DNA of 64,000 bases from contig CM022303.1 of the NCBI GenBank assembly GCA_011799875.1, forward strand, positions 551,092,793 through 551,156,792, given 5' to 3'. Below are positions 10,598 to 20,956 of the stretch, one piece after another. A model generated the notes under the pieces. It saw only the letters and a list, made by a program, of their open reading frames with translations, was not told the origin of the DNA and ran no database searches. Source of the DNA: Thinopyrum elongatum (Eukaryota > Streptophyta > Magnoliopsida > Poales > Poaceae). How positions within the stretch are numbered: the stretch's first letter is position 1; each line of letters starts with the position of its first letter. A program made the position numbers and the translations under genes.

Positions 10598-11072
10598 TGT
10601 CGGTGTCAAAACCGGCTGATCTCGAGTAGGGGGTCCCGAACTGTGCGTCTGAGGATCGAAGGGAACAAGGGACAAAGGGAACACGATGTTTACCCAGGTT
10701 CGGGCCCACTTAATGGAGGTAAAACCCTACGTCCTGCTTGATTGTATTTGATGAGTATGGGGTTACAAGAGTTTATCTACCTCGAGATCGTGATGGCTAA
10801 ACCCTAGATGTCTAGCCTATGGGAGTTATGATAGCCTCTACGGACTAAACCCCTCCGGTTTATATAGACACCGGAGGGGGCTAGGGTTGTACAGAGTCGG
10901 TTTACAGAGGAAGGAAATTACACATCCGAATGCCAATCTTGCCATCCACGCAAAGGAGAGTCCCATCCACACACGGGGAAAGGCCTTCTATCTTATATCT
11001 TCACGGCCCATCAGTCTGGCCCATGTCACATTACCCGGACGCCCGAGGACCCCTTAATCCGGGACTCCCTCA
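10598..11072 (-). repeat. 5' LTR of Tat-type element
   Basis: This 475-bp LTR is equal in length to 1277-1751, with five visible substitutions. The TATA core lies at about 10859-10866 on the minus strand, again inside the 10-bp inverted arms (10850-10879). It would drive the gag-pol transcript leftwards. Confidence 0.92.
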
Positions 11073-11283
11073 GTGGGCGTTCAGATCTAGGGTAGAGCAT
11101 CCACTGGATCAGGAAGCCACCGTGCACAAGGTGTCATTGCAGATTGTGCAGCCTCCAACCGAGTCACCGGAGACTCCGAAGCGCAAGAGGAGGAGGACAG
11201 TGGTCGCGACCTCGCTTCCATGCCGTTTTCCACGCTTCCCTCGCCGCTCTCCTCTTCTGAACGGCGGCGGTGCAGTTGTTTAG

Positions 11284-12524
11284 AGTATGTTTCCCCACTC
11301 CTAATCTACCTACTGCTCGTGCTTACAGTCGTGGTGGTAGTGATGATAATAGTTCAGTGAGGGAATGCTAGATGGCATTTTAATCTCAATAAATTGTATG
11401 AAGATTTGAGTACATGCTTTTGGGGGCTGGATTATGATGTATATGAACCCCAGGCTAAATTTGTACTGTTGTAGTGGTAGAATTTGATGTTCACCTACAC
11501 TTATACTCCAATCCATAGCATCTGGATGGCAGCGTAATTAGTTGCAAAGAATAAATTATGTTTGAGTATTGCGAGTTCAGTAGACAGTGGTACACTCTGG
11601 GTACACATGGAAAATTTTGAAAACTGCAAGTTCAGTAGACAGTTGAAGATTCTGAAATATTTCAGTACTGAAATTTCAGTACAGACCGGTTCACACTGAA
11701 ATATTTGAGTAGTGCAATTTCAGTACACACGGGTAGACACTGAAATATTTCAGTACTGCAAGTTCAGTACACAATTATAGATTCTGAAATATTTCAGTAG
11801 TGCAGTTTCAGTACACGCACGTAGCCACTGAAATATTTCAGTAGTGCAGTTTTAGTACACGCACATAGCCACAAAAACTAGACATAAGCACTGAAATAAT
11901 TTTAGTAGGGATGTTGGCTTACTCATGTTGCCGTGTTGTATAGCCTTTTGCTTCACTTCCTGTAAGTGCTACTTGCATGTGCTATGGCCTACATTCTGTT
12001 TACTCTCATCACAGCAGTGATTTTGCATCTTGCAAAGGTCTTATTAATTCAACATTGACTTCTATGAACTTTGTATTCAAATTGGTATCGTACAGTTGTT
12101 GTGACAGATTTCCTTGTCATTTTCAAATTACCATACTGTCATTTTTCCAATACCAAATGTATTCAATCTGAAATTTTCAATTACTTATATGCTACAGGTG
12201 GAAGCATGGATAGGTTGCTAAAGATGCTGGGCCTCACAATAAAAGTCCCTTGCTCAACCTCAACATCAGAAGTTGTTTTGCATTTCTAGTTGTGTTAGTC
12301 TTTCATGTGATGTATTTGAAGACCAGAAGTTGTTATGCATTAGAAGTTCAATCAGATAATTGTAGTACCTGCAGTCTGTGATTTGTGTTATCTGTTTTGT
12401 ATTCTGTTGTGTGTGCATGTGTGTGTGGGATCAAAATCAAATACGGTTATGATTCCTGTTTTCATGGCCTTGATGCTAAGTTAAGTATGTCCTGGTCACA
12501 CTGATCAGAGGGAAGGGTGGCGCT
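11284..12524 (+). other. Host DNA downstream of split ORF, with candidate exon at 12197-12288
   Basis: Apart from the minisatellite (listed separately) the stretch is AT-rich and intron-like. At 12197-12288 a short frame (GGSMDRLLKMLGLTIK, ending in TAG) follows a pyrimidine-rich tract and TGCTACAG, so it could be a later exon of the split host gene. The case is weak because no domain is seen and the first block already ends in its own stop. Confidence 0.25.
11564..11880. repeat. 44-bp tandem repeat (minisatellite) with palindromic core
   Basis: TGAAATATTT recurs at 11653, 11697, 11741, 11785 and 11829, an exact 44-bp spacing, with decayed copies before and after. Each unit contains the palindrome TGAAATATTTCA followed by AGTACTGCA/AGTTCAGTACAC. 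Units differ at several positions. No gene is involved. Confidence 0.85.
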
Positions 12525-12995
12525 GGTGGGAAATATTTTAGGGTTTTATCGTCGTGAAAACCCTAGAAAATCAATAAAACGTTGGAAATCAATGGAACTT
12601 GTCATGGATGCTTCTCATGTTGGTACAAGGGTGTAAAAAGAATTTAGGTCCATTTTAAGCATGTCGAGAAAAACCCGTCCTTCCAGACGGACCCTTACCT
12701 CCTACCCGAACGGCCTCCGGTGAAGTAGGTCAATTTTTGGCCATCTTAAGAATGACACCAAATTTTTCCAGCGAGTGGGCATGGCCACCCCAGTGGTCCA
12801 CAACGTGCGCATGTTGCGTCACCTCCGAGAAGTATTTTAAGCATTTTATCGTTGCAAAAACCTTAGAAAATCCATACAAATGCCGCCAACCTTACCAAAC
12901 TAGTCATGCTTGCTTCTCATGTTGATACAAAGATGTAGAAATTTCTTGGGTCCATTTACATCATGTCCGGCAAGTTTGTTTGTACGTGCTCCATG
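12525..12995. repeat. Diverged direct duplication (about 150 bp, two copies)
   Basis: About 12530-12680 and 12830-12985 share a common order of motifs: ATTTTA..GTTTTATCG, AAAACC(C/T)TAGAAAATC, GATGCTTCTCATGTT and GGTCCATTT. The copies are clearly diverged and separated by a GC-richer spacer. No coding frame is seen. Confidence 0.55.
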
Positions 12996-13068
12996 TGTGT
13001 GAATGACATGTGGGATCCACATGTTAAAACCCCATAGGCAAAAAAGTGTGATTAATCAACTGCCCCAA

Positions 13069-13140
13069 GGAGTTTCGAACCAGGGGCATCAATATGTGAT
13101 CGGGAGGGTGTAACCACTAGGCTGATGCTGCATTTTCGAC
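13069..13140 (-). mobile_element. tRNA-derived SINE head (pol III A and B boxes)
   Basis: On the minus strand, CAGCCTAGTGG (plus about 13115-13125) matches an A box. GGTTCGAAACTCC (plus 13069-13081) matches a B box about 30 bases downstream. The segment cannot fold as a complete tRNA, so I call a SINE or tRNA relic. Its 3' end and any target duplication were not found. Confidence 0.45.
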
Positions 13141-13540
13141 ATAAATTACGCCCACTAATTTAAGAAATTTATTTACCTCTCTGCTCTGTCTGTGTGTCTC
13201 TGAGAAGTGGGACCCATCTATCATTACTACCCGAAGCTGGGGTCCACATGTCAGTAGTAGGAACGGCGGCGAGCGGCAAACCGCACGAGGTGCGCGACAC
13301 CATGACCCCATGCGTCCTCACTATGGAATGTGGAACGGCCGGGTAGGTGAGACAAATCGTCCCCCTCGGCCCCTCGGTAACTCCAAGAGGCAGCACCTGT
13401 GCTTTTCTTCCCCAAATCGGGTAGAAAACCCTCGTCCTCTCCCACTCCAGCCATACCACCTCGTCCTCTCCCAAACCCTCCTCCCTTCCTCACCACCCTC
13501 CTCCCTTCCTACACCTCCCTCCTCCTGTCGTTGACCGCAG

Positions 13541-13897
13541 ATGAAGCGCGGGCATGAAGATGTGGCGGACGAGCCGGAGGCAACCATCGGAGTAGAGCAG
13601 TCTACTGCCATGGCTGCCGCCGCGGTTGGAGCGGCTGAGTCCGCCGTAGCGGCGATGGCTGGGGGTGCAGCAACTGATGTGCCTGCTCCCGCTGCCATCG
13701 CGGCCATCGAGCTACCCGTCGGCGAGCCTGTGCAGGAGAAGGTCGGGGAAGATCTGGACGAGGAGAAGAAAAGGCTTAAGCGCGAGGTGCATGACCAAAT
13801 CGAGGAGCTGTACGAGGAGAACAAGATAAAGGAATTTGATGAAGATTTCAGGAAGGGCAGCGACTTCGATGAGGATGCCATCGATGAGCTCTCTGAG
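13541..13897 (+). CDS. First exon of an unknown acidic Ala-rich protein
   Basis: The ATG at 13541 follows a CT-rich leader (13430-13540) typical of grass genes. The 119-codon exon ends with a good donor (CTCTGAG|GTAGTAC). The protein has an Ala-rich middle (about residues 25-65) and then a charged segment (EEKKRLKREVHDQIEELYEE, KEFDEDFRKGSDFDED) that should be helical or coiled-coil. I do not recognise the family. No second exon could be assigned: what follows is a 60-bp repeat array and an RNase H fragment, so the gene may be truncated. Confidence 0.45.
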
Positions 13898-14087
13898 GTA
13901 GTACTCTGTTTTTATCAGATTTCTTTTTCTTTTAAGTACTATGTTTTTTCATGGCATTGGGGTTTTTCTTGTTAAGTAGATGAGCATCAATTTCATATGG
14001 CCGTGCTAGTTGTACGTATGTAGGATTGTAGGGATCTAGCATAGATTTTCTTGGTGGATGGTGGTTTTTGAATCTGATTCATTTTTT

Positions 14088-14915
14088 GATTCCAATAGAC
14101 AGAACAAAAAACCCCTAGTATATTGCTAAAACAGAGATTCATTATCTGATTCCATCACGGCATGCTTTATTGATTAAGTAAGCAAACTTACATCATTCAC
14201 AAGATATACATTAATGAAAGAAGTGGGGTAATCAACCCAAATACAAGATAGATGATTCTCATAGCTATTTCTAGCGATCTCATGTGCGACACCATTGGCT
14301 TCCCGAGGACAGTGAGAAAATGCAGCAGTTCCTATCTCCACAACTAGATCAAAACAATCAGCAATAATAGGTGATCCTCCGTGCCACCATGTGTTACCTT
14401 GACTACAAGCTTGAACAACTTCTAAGCAATCCGATTCTGCAATAATTTGATGATAGCCTACAGATGCTACCAAAGATAGGCCTTCTTTCATTGCCACCGC
14501 CTCCATCAAGTAGGCAGATGATGCATTTGGAATATAAGGGCAAGAACCCACAAGGAAGTTGACATACTGATCTCTTAAAACAGCACCCTTCGACCCATCT
14601 CCTTCTTAACTATGATATGATGCATCTACATTCAGTTTAAATTGGTAAGATTCCGGTTTTGACCACTTGATTATTTCTTTGACACCCTTGTTTTGCATGA
14701 CAACATTTCCTTTTCTAATTCCAATAGACAGAACAAAAAACCCCTTGCATTCCTAAAACTAAAATTCATTTTCTGATTTCAATAAATAGAACAAAAAAAC
14801 CCCTTGTTTTGCATGACAAGATTTCCTTTTCCGATTCCAGTAGATAGAACAAAACCCCCCTTGTCTGTAACATGGAGGAGTATAATGAAGCCATTTTTCT
14901 GATTCCAATCAGAAT
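14088..14915. repeat. About 60-bp tandem repeat array, interrupted
   Basis: The motif GATTCCAATAGACAGAACAA followed by AAAACCCC recurs at about 14088, 14146 (partial), 14718, 14777, 14838 and 14897, that is every 58-61 bp. The array is split between 14165 and 14700 by the minus-strand RNase H fragment. Confidence 0.65.
14171..14700 (-). pseudogene. RNase H-like (RVT_3) fragment, probably from a LINE
   Basis: On the minus strand the frame reads KLNVDAS, then a TAA stop, then GSKGAVLRD, EAVAMKEGLSLA-like, ESDCLEVVQ and CPREANGVAHEIA. This is the plant reverse-transcriptase-associated RNase H fold (PF13456), with acidic residues in NVDAS, MEAVAMKEGL and AESDCLE. The stop near 14606 and the missing upstream reverse transcriptase mark it as a decayed fragment. 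A stand-alone RNase H-like gene of the kind common in plants is the alternative. Confidence 0.65.
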
Positions 14916-15186
14916 TACACCTGTAACAAGTATCAAGTATCATTAAACCAAGCCACATCATGAATTCTTTCATGTGTTAATTATGTACTACTTGTGCACT
15001 AATCTATCAATGCAACTATTCCATCGTCCATATTTATGCATGTCAATTTCTTTGGCTCAATTATGTATGTGCATATACGCCTTATTTCCAGCAAATAGAT
15101 AGTTGTCATGTTACACGTCTATACTTTTCAAATATTCTAATTAAGAGCAATGTAGCAGAATAGATTAGCTGAGTTCTTCGATGTTG

Positions 15187-15352
15187 GGCGTTGGGCGTTG
15201 TACTGTTCATGCATTTAGGACAGCTTCTTTGCAGATATCTGGACCGGATCATGAGTTGGATGTCGAAGGGAAATTTAGCTTAGCATGTCGTGAGCAACTT
15301 AAATTATATTAAGCCGGACCTGTTAAGGTTGTTTTAGGTCCAGCTCCGCCAT
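15187..15352. repeat. 165-bp direct repeat, copy 1
   Basis: The sequence from GTTGGGCGTTGTACTGTTC to TTAGGTCCAGCTCCGCC reappears at 19869-20031 in the same orientation with few differences. It has no TG..CA ends and no coding frame. The two copies bracket 4.5 kb. Confidence 0.85.
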
Positions 15353-15416
15353 GAGGTATACAATTGCCGGCTCGTTGGCCGGCCTTAGCGGTGACCGAGA
15401 CACACCCATCACAACA

Positions 15417-15800
15417 GTAACCTGATGGAGGAGTAATACGTTCAAGGTTGTATGAGTGGATTTGGTGTGACATAACAGTTGTCCTCTAATATCCCAACTC
15501 ACAGACGACACATATAAAACATGTCACCTTTCATATGACTACTTGGACGAACCTTATCTCTGGACTGAGGCTGGACACCGGCTCAATTTATAGGACCCAA
15601 CAAATGAGCTGTTCACGCTTTCATTATGCATATGGCCAAGCATGGAGATTTCATGCCTAAAGTCCGTTTAACATGAAGCAAGCAGCTAGAGCTAGGTTGT
15701 GTGTCCTTGAGCCCAACTGATTCCTCGCCTCGTGCTTCTGCCTGCTGCTTACACCGAAGATCCAAACGCAATCTCGCTGCTCTGAACCTAGCTCGTACGT
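15417..15800 (-). repeat. Inverted relative of the 27.5-27.95 kb repeat
   Basis: Read on the minus strand, this block matches 27500-27950 over several hundred bases with indels: TTTGGATCTTCGGTGTAA, GCTCAAGGACAC, CTGCTTGCTTCATG, CCTATAAATTGAG and ATATTAGAGGACAACTG, then ACAACCTTGAA. CCTATAAATTGAG resembles a TATA box in both copies, so the shared block may be an old promoter or a transposon body. This copy lacks the hAT insertion that splits the other one. Confidence 0.6.
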
Positions 15801-16580
15801 ACACACTAATGCAGCTGGACCAGGGATGGCATGCATGCATGTATTGATCAGTCTAGCCGTAGTGACCACTGATGACTGATCAGTGAGGCAGTGAGGTGTT
15901 ACATGCATATGGGTGACACGTAATGCTAGTTTTTTTTCTTTCTTTCTTGAGAGAAGACACGTAGTGCTAGTTGCAGGGCATCTTTCGTGAGCAGGTCTAT
16001 ATATAACCATCAAATAGGGAAAATTCGTTTCCGAGCCCGAGCACATATGCTCTCGCTATCTAGTCGCTCCGTTCGCTTCGAGATCCCCGTCGTCACGTGT
16101 ATTCTCGGCTGTATTTTCGTACGTATGGATGTAAATCTCAGCCCGAGCTGTGCATTTATTTCAGGGTAGATACCGTTATGTTCCTCCGGTCCAGAAGAAC
16201 TCTTGACGGTCCAGCCCGCTTCGTGGGCCCTGAATGGCCGGTACTCCTATCGAACCCAGCAGGTCTAAGATATTCTCTCTTACGCTCAAAAAAAAGAGAG
16301 AGAGGTCTAAGTTATTCTCGCTAACAGCGCACCTGTTAGGCTGTTACATCGTATCCCTCAAAAAAAAAACATGTAACATCGTGTTTTGATGCCAGAAAAA
16401 AAAACCTGTTAAATCGTGTTTTCTCAACAACAAAAAACCTTGTTAAATCGTGCGTGCTACAGTGCCAGCTCAAAACCTCCCCGCCGCAAAAGTGAACCTG
16501 CCAGCACGTCTGAGATTTTCCCTGTTATGATCGACGATGTAGCTGTCTTTACTATCAAATAACGAGGGGTTTATGATGTA
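15801..16580. other. Intergenic, no gene seen
   Basis: Only low-complexity tracts stand out (CTTTCTTTCTTT near 15940, and several A-runs near 16290-16430 each followed by a variant of CTGTTA(A/C)ATCGTG). No frame or repeat end was recognised. Confidence 0.4.
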
Positions 16581-16672
16581 CTCCCTCCATTCCAAAATAA
16601 GTGACTCAACTTTGTACTAGCTTTAGTACAAAGTTAGTACAAGTCGAGTCACTTATTTTGGGACGGAGGGAG
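16581..16672. mobile_element. Stowaway MITE (92 bp)
   Basis: The ends CTCCCTCCATTCCAAAATAAG and the matching inverted CTTATTTTGGGACGGAGGGAG are flanked by TA duplications at 16579-16580 and 16673-16674. This is a non-autonomous Tc1/Mariner-type element. Confidence 0.92.
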
Positions 16673-16889
16673 TAAAAAAAAAACCCTGCCAACACATCTG
16701 ATGCGAAAACATTAAACTCCAGTTCTAATCATACAAGTGCATTTAAACCATGTTGTTACAATCAAGCATGTCACATCTACTCATAAACGAAACCAAAAAT
16801 GATTCTTCAGGTTTACACTAACGAGGAACAAGTGTGGAGCTCAACAAAATCACACACACACAAAAGAAAATCCTCTAATTGAACTGTTG

Positions 16890-17355
16890 TATGCATGTAC
16901 GAGATGGAAATTTATTTCTAGGCCTAGTGCACGCTGCGGTGCCCTTCACCCTCACAATTCTTGCACTTACCTGCTCTACGAGGGTGTTTCGGAACATCAC
17001 CTCAGTCTGGACATGTAATTTTCTTGTGCCCTTGCCCACATCGAATGCTGCAGAACCTTGTTTGCCTGCTTAATGCTTCATATGGAGCTTTGTCCTTGCT
17101 AGTGCTTGGACCTCGAAAGTTTAACTCCTCGTTTTTTAGCTGGGCTGACAGTCCTGCTAGACCATTTGCACAAATAGAAACTGTAACACTATCATCGTTA
17201 GGTCTTTTAGCTGCAGCCTCAACCGCCACCAGCCTCCGGTAATGGACTCTTGGTTGGTATAGGCTCCGCAGCCTGTTGGTCTTGAAGCCCCAGGCCAGCC
17301 CTTTTTTCAGTGTACAGTGTCCCGACAGGATCATCTCTTTGTATGCCCATGTCAC
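16890..17355 (-). pseudogene. FAR1/MULE-type zinc-knuckle C-terminus, degenerate
   Basis: The minus strand reads RFCSIRCGQGHKKITCPD, then a stop, then GDVPKHPRRAGKCKNCEGEGHRS and a TAG. The two C/H clusters in tandem resemble the knuckles at the C-terminus of FAR1-related proteins and Mutator-like transposases. The upstream part (to 17355) has no recognised transposase core. The in-frame stop between the knuckles near 17002 and the missing N-terminal parts mark a remnant. A possible matching 5' exon lies at about 19350-19430. Confidence 0.5.
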
Positions 17356-17359
17356 GCAA

Positions 17360-19190
17360 TACTGTCATTTGTCTAGACCAGTTTCATAATTCTGCTCTCG
17401 CAGTTAGCTTGCACATGGTATGTGATTCTGCTCTTGCTGTCAGCTTGCACACAGTATGGGAACTTTGGATCACTCCCTTTGATTCTACAATCATTTCCAT
17501 AGTCTTCCGCACGTAGGCATTGGCCCGCTCTAACTGATTCGTCCACAAAGATTAAACAGTGATCTGTTCATTAATGGAACATTCTCCATCGGCCCAAAGA
17601 ATCTACCAGTGATGATGTACACTTTTCTGATATTTATACTGTTCTCTGTCAGCTCCTTCCTTGGTTTACATATTTATGTGCTTGCGTGATGGCCAGTGCA
17701 CCTTCTCCCCGCAAGTCACAAATAGTGAGTAATTATAGTTCACAAGGTGCTGCATGATTAATCAATAATTGCCATCAGCCCTCGGGAACCTGATCATCGC
17801 TGAACACTCGCAACGGCAACCTGATGTTCTCCGCTCCTGGTTTACCCTGCAAAAGACAAGTTCATTACTATTCGCATTCTGTGCTCAGGCTCACCGCTAA
17901 ATGGTAGTTCATCGTAGAGTCGTAGACTCACGGCACAGCCACACACAATCTCTTGCATACATTTTCTCGTCTCAAACGTTAGTCTACTCTTGCCGTACCA
18001 TATTCCAAGTCCATTTCCCATGAAAATAAGTTTTATAAGCCGTAGGCCTCACTCAGTTAATCAATACCACATGTTTTATGACATTTTCAGTTGGATTCTC
18101 AGCAAAAGCTCAGATGGAGTTCTCAAGAACACTGATCCTAGGCATGGAGTCCTACAAAGGGGTGCCGAACTTACTCCGGCCCTGTTAATTCAACAACCAA
18201 ATTAGCTTTCTTGAGACCCCCCAAAAGCCCTGAACAAATGTACATCTACCCCGGTCGATCAACCATTTCCAACCCCAGAAACTTGTACTTAAGCACCAGG
18301 GAGTCACTAACACACAGAGCACCTCCAGTGCACAACGATTTAGTATTAACTAACCATTTCAATAGTCCTACTTTCGTACACTTCTTCATCATCCTTGGAT
18401 TAATACCCAGTTCAAAAATTTCATGTTCAGTATGAACTGTCCCCAAAAATGAGTGTAGCATTCAGATAATAGATATTTACAAAATCACACACCTTTTTTT
18501 TCCATCCCGGAACTTCTGGGTTCACCTTCCTTGTTAATCCTCCACACTACCCTGGCAAGCTGTCATTCCCCAACGCCAATGCCGCACCTTCATCGCAGCT
18601 CTGTTCATCTCTGCGTATGATGGAATGAACAAGGCAAACGCCATGCCCACCGACTGCAGCAGCGCCCTTCACCGCAGTGGTGGAGCCTGCCAATTAACAT
18701 ATAATTAAGTTTTACATTCATCCACCGTGAGCCAGCCTCTGCTATATCCTAGCACACACAAGGTGCCTTCCTCAACGATCCAAATCACCAAGAGTTTCAA
18801 TTCAGTACCCCAAACAGTAACATGGCCTAATTCCACCAAAACAGCACACCGTACACACACTAGACTGCCACTTTTCCACTCCAACTCACAGTCACAGCCA
18901 GCAAAATACTCTCTATACTGTAACATTTTAATGTTGGGGCTGCACTCTAATTACAGCAAATTTTCTAACCTACCAATCACAATGACATACATACAGAGAT
19001 CACAGGTTCTCAAAATTGCCCACCTGTTGTCCATCCTGGTGCTTCAGGGTTCACCTTCATCCCAGACTCCAGTTGACTGCGTAGGTGAGGTCTTCTTCCT
19101 CACACTCAAATCCCCAGATGTTCTCCAATCAACTCTGCTCAGGCAGAGGATGCGTTTCCATCTCCTTCAATATAGATGAACGTCGTCCTC
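17360..19190. other. Mostly featureless stretch with short coding-like pieces
   Basis: No full gene is seen. Two minus-strand pieces share AAGGTGAACCC..GAAG..CC.GGATGG (about 18515-18545 and 19030-19060), suggesting a small duplication. On the minus strand GAGAACATCTGGGGATTTGA (near 19110) starts a short open stretch. These may be decayed exons of the FAR1-like remnant to the left. Confidence 0.3.
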
Positions 19191-19440
19191 GATAGCTGCG
19201 TGAAGACCGGATCCGGCCGCGCAATGTTGTCCGATGTTACCTCCCGGACTGGAACCTGCGAACACCTCCAACGCACAAGAACAGAATCCTAGATAAATGG
19301 CAATCCATAACAACGAACTGCGACCACACGGTCCGAAATGTCATACCTGTACAGAGGATCTAGCAGAAACTCCATACCATCATCCGCCACGGCCGTCGTG
19401 GAACCTGCGTCGCCGCCGTACATCGTCAGTTACCGCTCGC
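19190..19440 (-). pseudogene. Possible 5' exons of a decayed gene
   Basis: On the minus strand an ATG near 19421 starts MYGGDAGSTTAVADDGMEF and ends in TACAG|GTATGAC, a usable donor. A second block near 19256 follows TTCGCAG. The DNA here is GC-richer than its surroundings, as grass first exons are. The phases of the two blocks do not join in an open frame, so I regard this as a broken gene start. No domain is recognised. Confidence 0.3.
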
Positions 19441-19868
19441 CGTCAAAATCTGTGCCTCGGCTCGGAAACAACGAAACGTCCCGTGCCGCGGCCCAGAGAA
19501 ACTACCTGACGGACCCGTCAATGCGGCTACTTCGTGGGCCCACCGTATGTTCCTGTGCATCGCCGTATATGGTCAATAGCACCATTTACTAGCGCTCAGA
19601 ACTGGCCCATCAATGCATTTATCACGGATCGCAAGACACAAGCCAATGGACCAGATTCCGAGAGCAGATGTGCTCGGGCGTCAAAACGCCGTTCTCGAAA
19701 GCCGAAATTCAATATGGCTCGTACGTCTATATGCTCTCATTATCCTAACCCATGGTCTGTCTTGGGATATGAGCTTCCACCGGTATTTCCTTCCGTATTT
19801 TGGTTTTGGGTCAGTTCATGGAACAGTCATCGGACCCACTCGTGCTCATCATTTATTGTGGGAATAGC

Positions 19869-20031
19869 AGTTGGGCGCTGTACTGTTCATGCATTTAAGA
19901 CAGCTTCTTTGCAGATATCTGGACCGGGTCATGAGTTGGATGTCCAAGGGCAATTTAGCTTAGCATGTCATGAGCAACTTAAATTATATTAAGCCGGACC
20001 TGTTAAGGTTGTTTTAGGTCCAGCTCCGCCT
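19869..20031. repeat. 165-bp direct repeat, copy 2
   Basis: This is the second copy of the block at 15187-15352, same orientation, about 97% identical by eye (for example CCGGGTCATG against CCGGATCATG). Confidence 0.85.
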
Positions 20032-20950
20032 ATCATATTTTTGTACTCCATACACTTTGAAAAATGATTGTTTATACTAGTACTTACAAACAACCTAAAA
20101 GGCATGTCAATACAAATTTGTTCTATACACATTGTTGTGTAAAAAAAAACTTGTACTGCATCCTGCTGCTACCGGCCGTCCACAACAGATTCTTTAACCA
20201 ACTCTCAATCTGGTCGGACCCTGCACGAGAATTCTGGATCCTTGGCACAAATCTCATCGAAAACCTCTATGGCCTTTCTCACATCATCTGCCTCGTCTCT
20301 ACTGATCTGGCTACACAGATTGCTAAGAGATCAGTACAGGCTCCAACTTATAACCATCAAATCACAATGACATGAGGCATTAAGAAACAAAGCTGAATTC
20401 CCACTTCCAAAGAAAATTTGATGGAACCTATAACGTAGTACTAGTATAAGCAGGCCACTTGCCTGGGATTGATTCTAAATGTTCATACAGATTCAAAAAT
20501 AACCACAAGCAAAGGTGGAGCAGTTAGAAATTTGATGGACAATGAAAAAACAATGGTTACATACTATCGCATCCAATTATTCACAGAATATTCTGGCACT
20601 TATTGTAAAATGAGCAAAAAAAAATTCAAAGTAAAGCTATCTACAGAAAATGAGAAAAAAGAAGCATCGTAACCTTTATTCTAAAATGAGCAAAACATCA
20701 GAGTAAGCTTTATATAATTTGCAGTAATCTGCAAGGAAAATGTGGCATACAATACTTAATTTGCAGGATCCAAAATTTACAAGCTGCTTAATTTGCAGGA
20801 TCCAAAATTTACAAGCTTATATAATCAGTGGGGAGAAAAGAGCAAAGCTGCAATCACCTGCAGACAAGGGACGTTAAGCATGGACCTATGATAGAAAACA
20901 TTAGGCACCATGGTGTTTAGGCTTCAGGAGACCAAATCAACTATCGGCAT
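20032..20950 (-). other. Intergenic; one coding-like fragment and a short tandem duplication
   Basis: On the minus strand, about 20200-20310 reads DEADDVRKAIEVFDEICAKD and then a stop. It looks like coding sequence but has no family I can name. At about 20757-20818 the segment TTTGCAGGATCCAAAATTTA with following CAAGCT is present twice in tandem. The rest is AT-rich. Confidence 0.35.
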
Positions 20951-20956
20951 GCATTA

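Larger units (their letters stand above)
1277..11072 (-). mobile_element. Full-length Tat-lineage gypsy LTR retrotransposon
   Basis: The element is bounded by two 475-bp LTRs (1277-1751 and 10598-11072), each with TGTCGG...CCCTCA ends as read on the plus strand. It is flanked by the direct duplication GTGGG (1272-1276 and 11073-11077). The pol frame lies on the minus strand, so the 5' LTR is at 10598-11072. Order in the sense direction: LTR, gag remnant, protease, reverse transcriptase, RNase H, second archaeal-type RNase H, integrase, an antisense gene block, LTR. The extra RNase H and the antisense ORF are hallmarks of the Tat group (Grande/Retand-like). By eye the two LTRs differ at 5 of 475 positions. 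With the usual grass rate of 1.3e-8 per site per year, that suggests insertion about 0.4 million years ago. Confidence 0.93.
985..11283 (+). pseudogene. Small unknown host ORF split by a gypsy retrotransposon
   Basis: An ATG at 985 opens a frame (MEQQIEQITGG...) that runs to 1276, where the LTR element begins. With the element and one copy of its 5-bp target duplication removed (resume at 11078), the same frame continues without a stop to a TAG at 11281-11283, giving about 165 residues. The frame is also open upstream of 985 to about 784, in a Pro/Ser-rich stretch typical of a CT-rich plant leader. The C-terminal part has a basic KRKRRR cluster at about 11180-11200, which could be a nuclear signal. 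I recognise no domain. Visible facts are the open frame on both sides and the exact target duplication; that this was a real gene is inference. It may also be a first exon, with a candidate later exon at 12197-12288. Confidence 0.5.

Noticed and set aside
11564..11880. 44-bp regular repeats as a CRISPR array
   Set aside because: Plant DNA, no unique spacers between conserved repeats; the whole 44-bp unit repeats in tandem.
13060..13140. tRNA gene on the minus strand
   Set aside because: Only promoter-box similarity; no cloverleaf could be drawn by eye.
13321..13881. Ser/Ala-rich minus ORF
   Set aside because: It is the antisense of the plus exon at 13541 and its CT-rich leader.
15187..20031. 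A short-LTR (TRIM-like) retrotransposon bounded by the 165-bp repeats
   Set aside because: No TG..CA termini, no primer site after copy 1, no target duplication.
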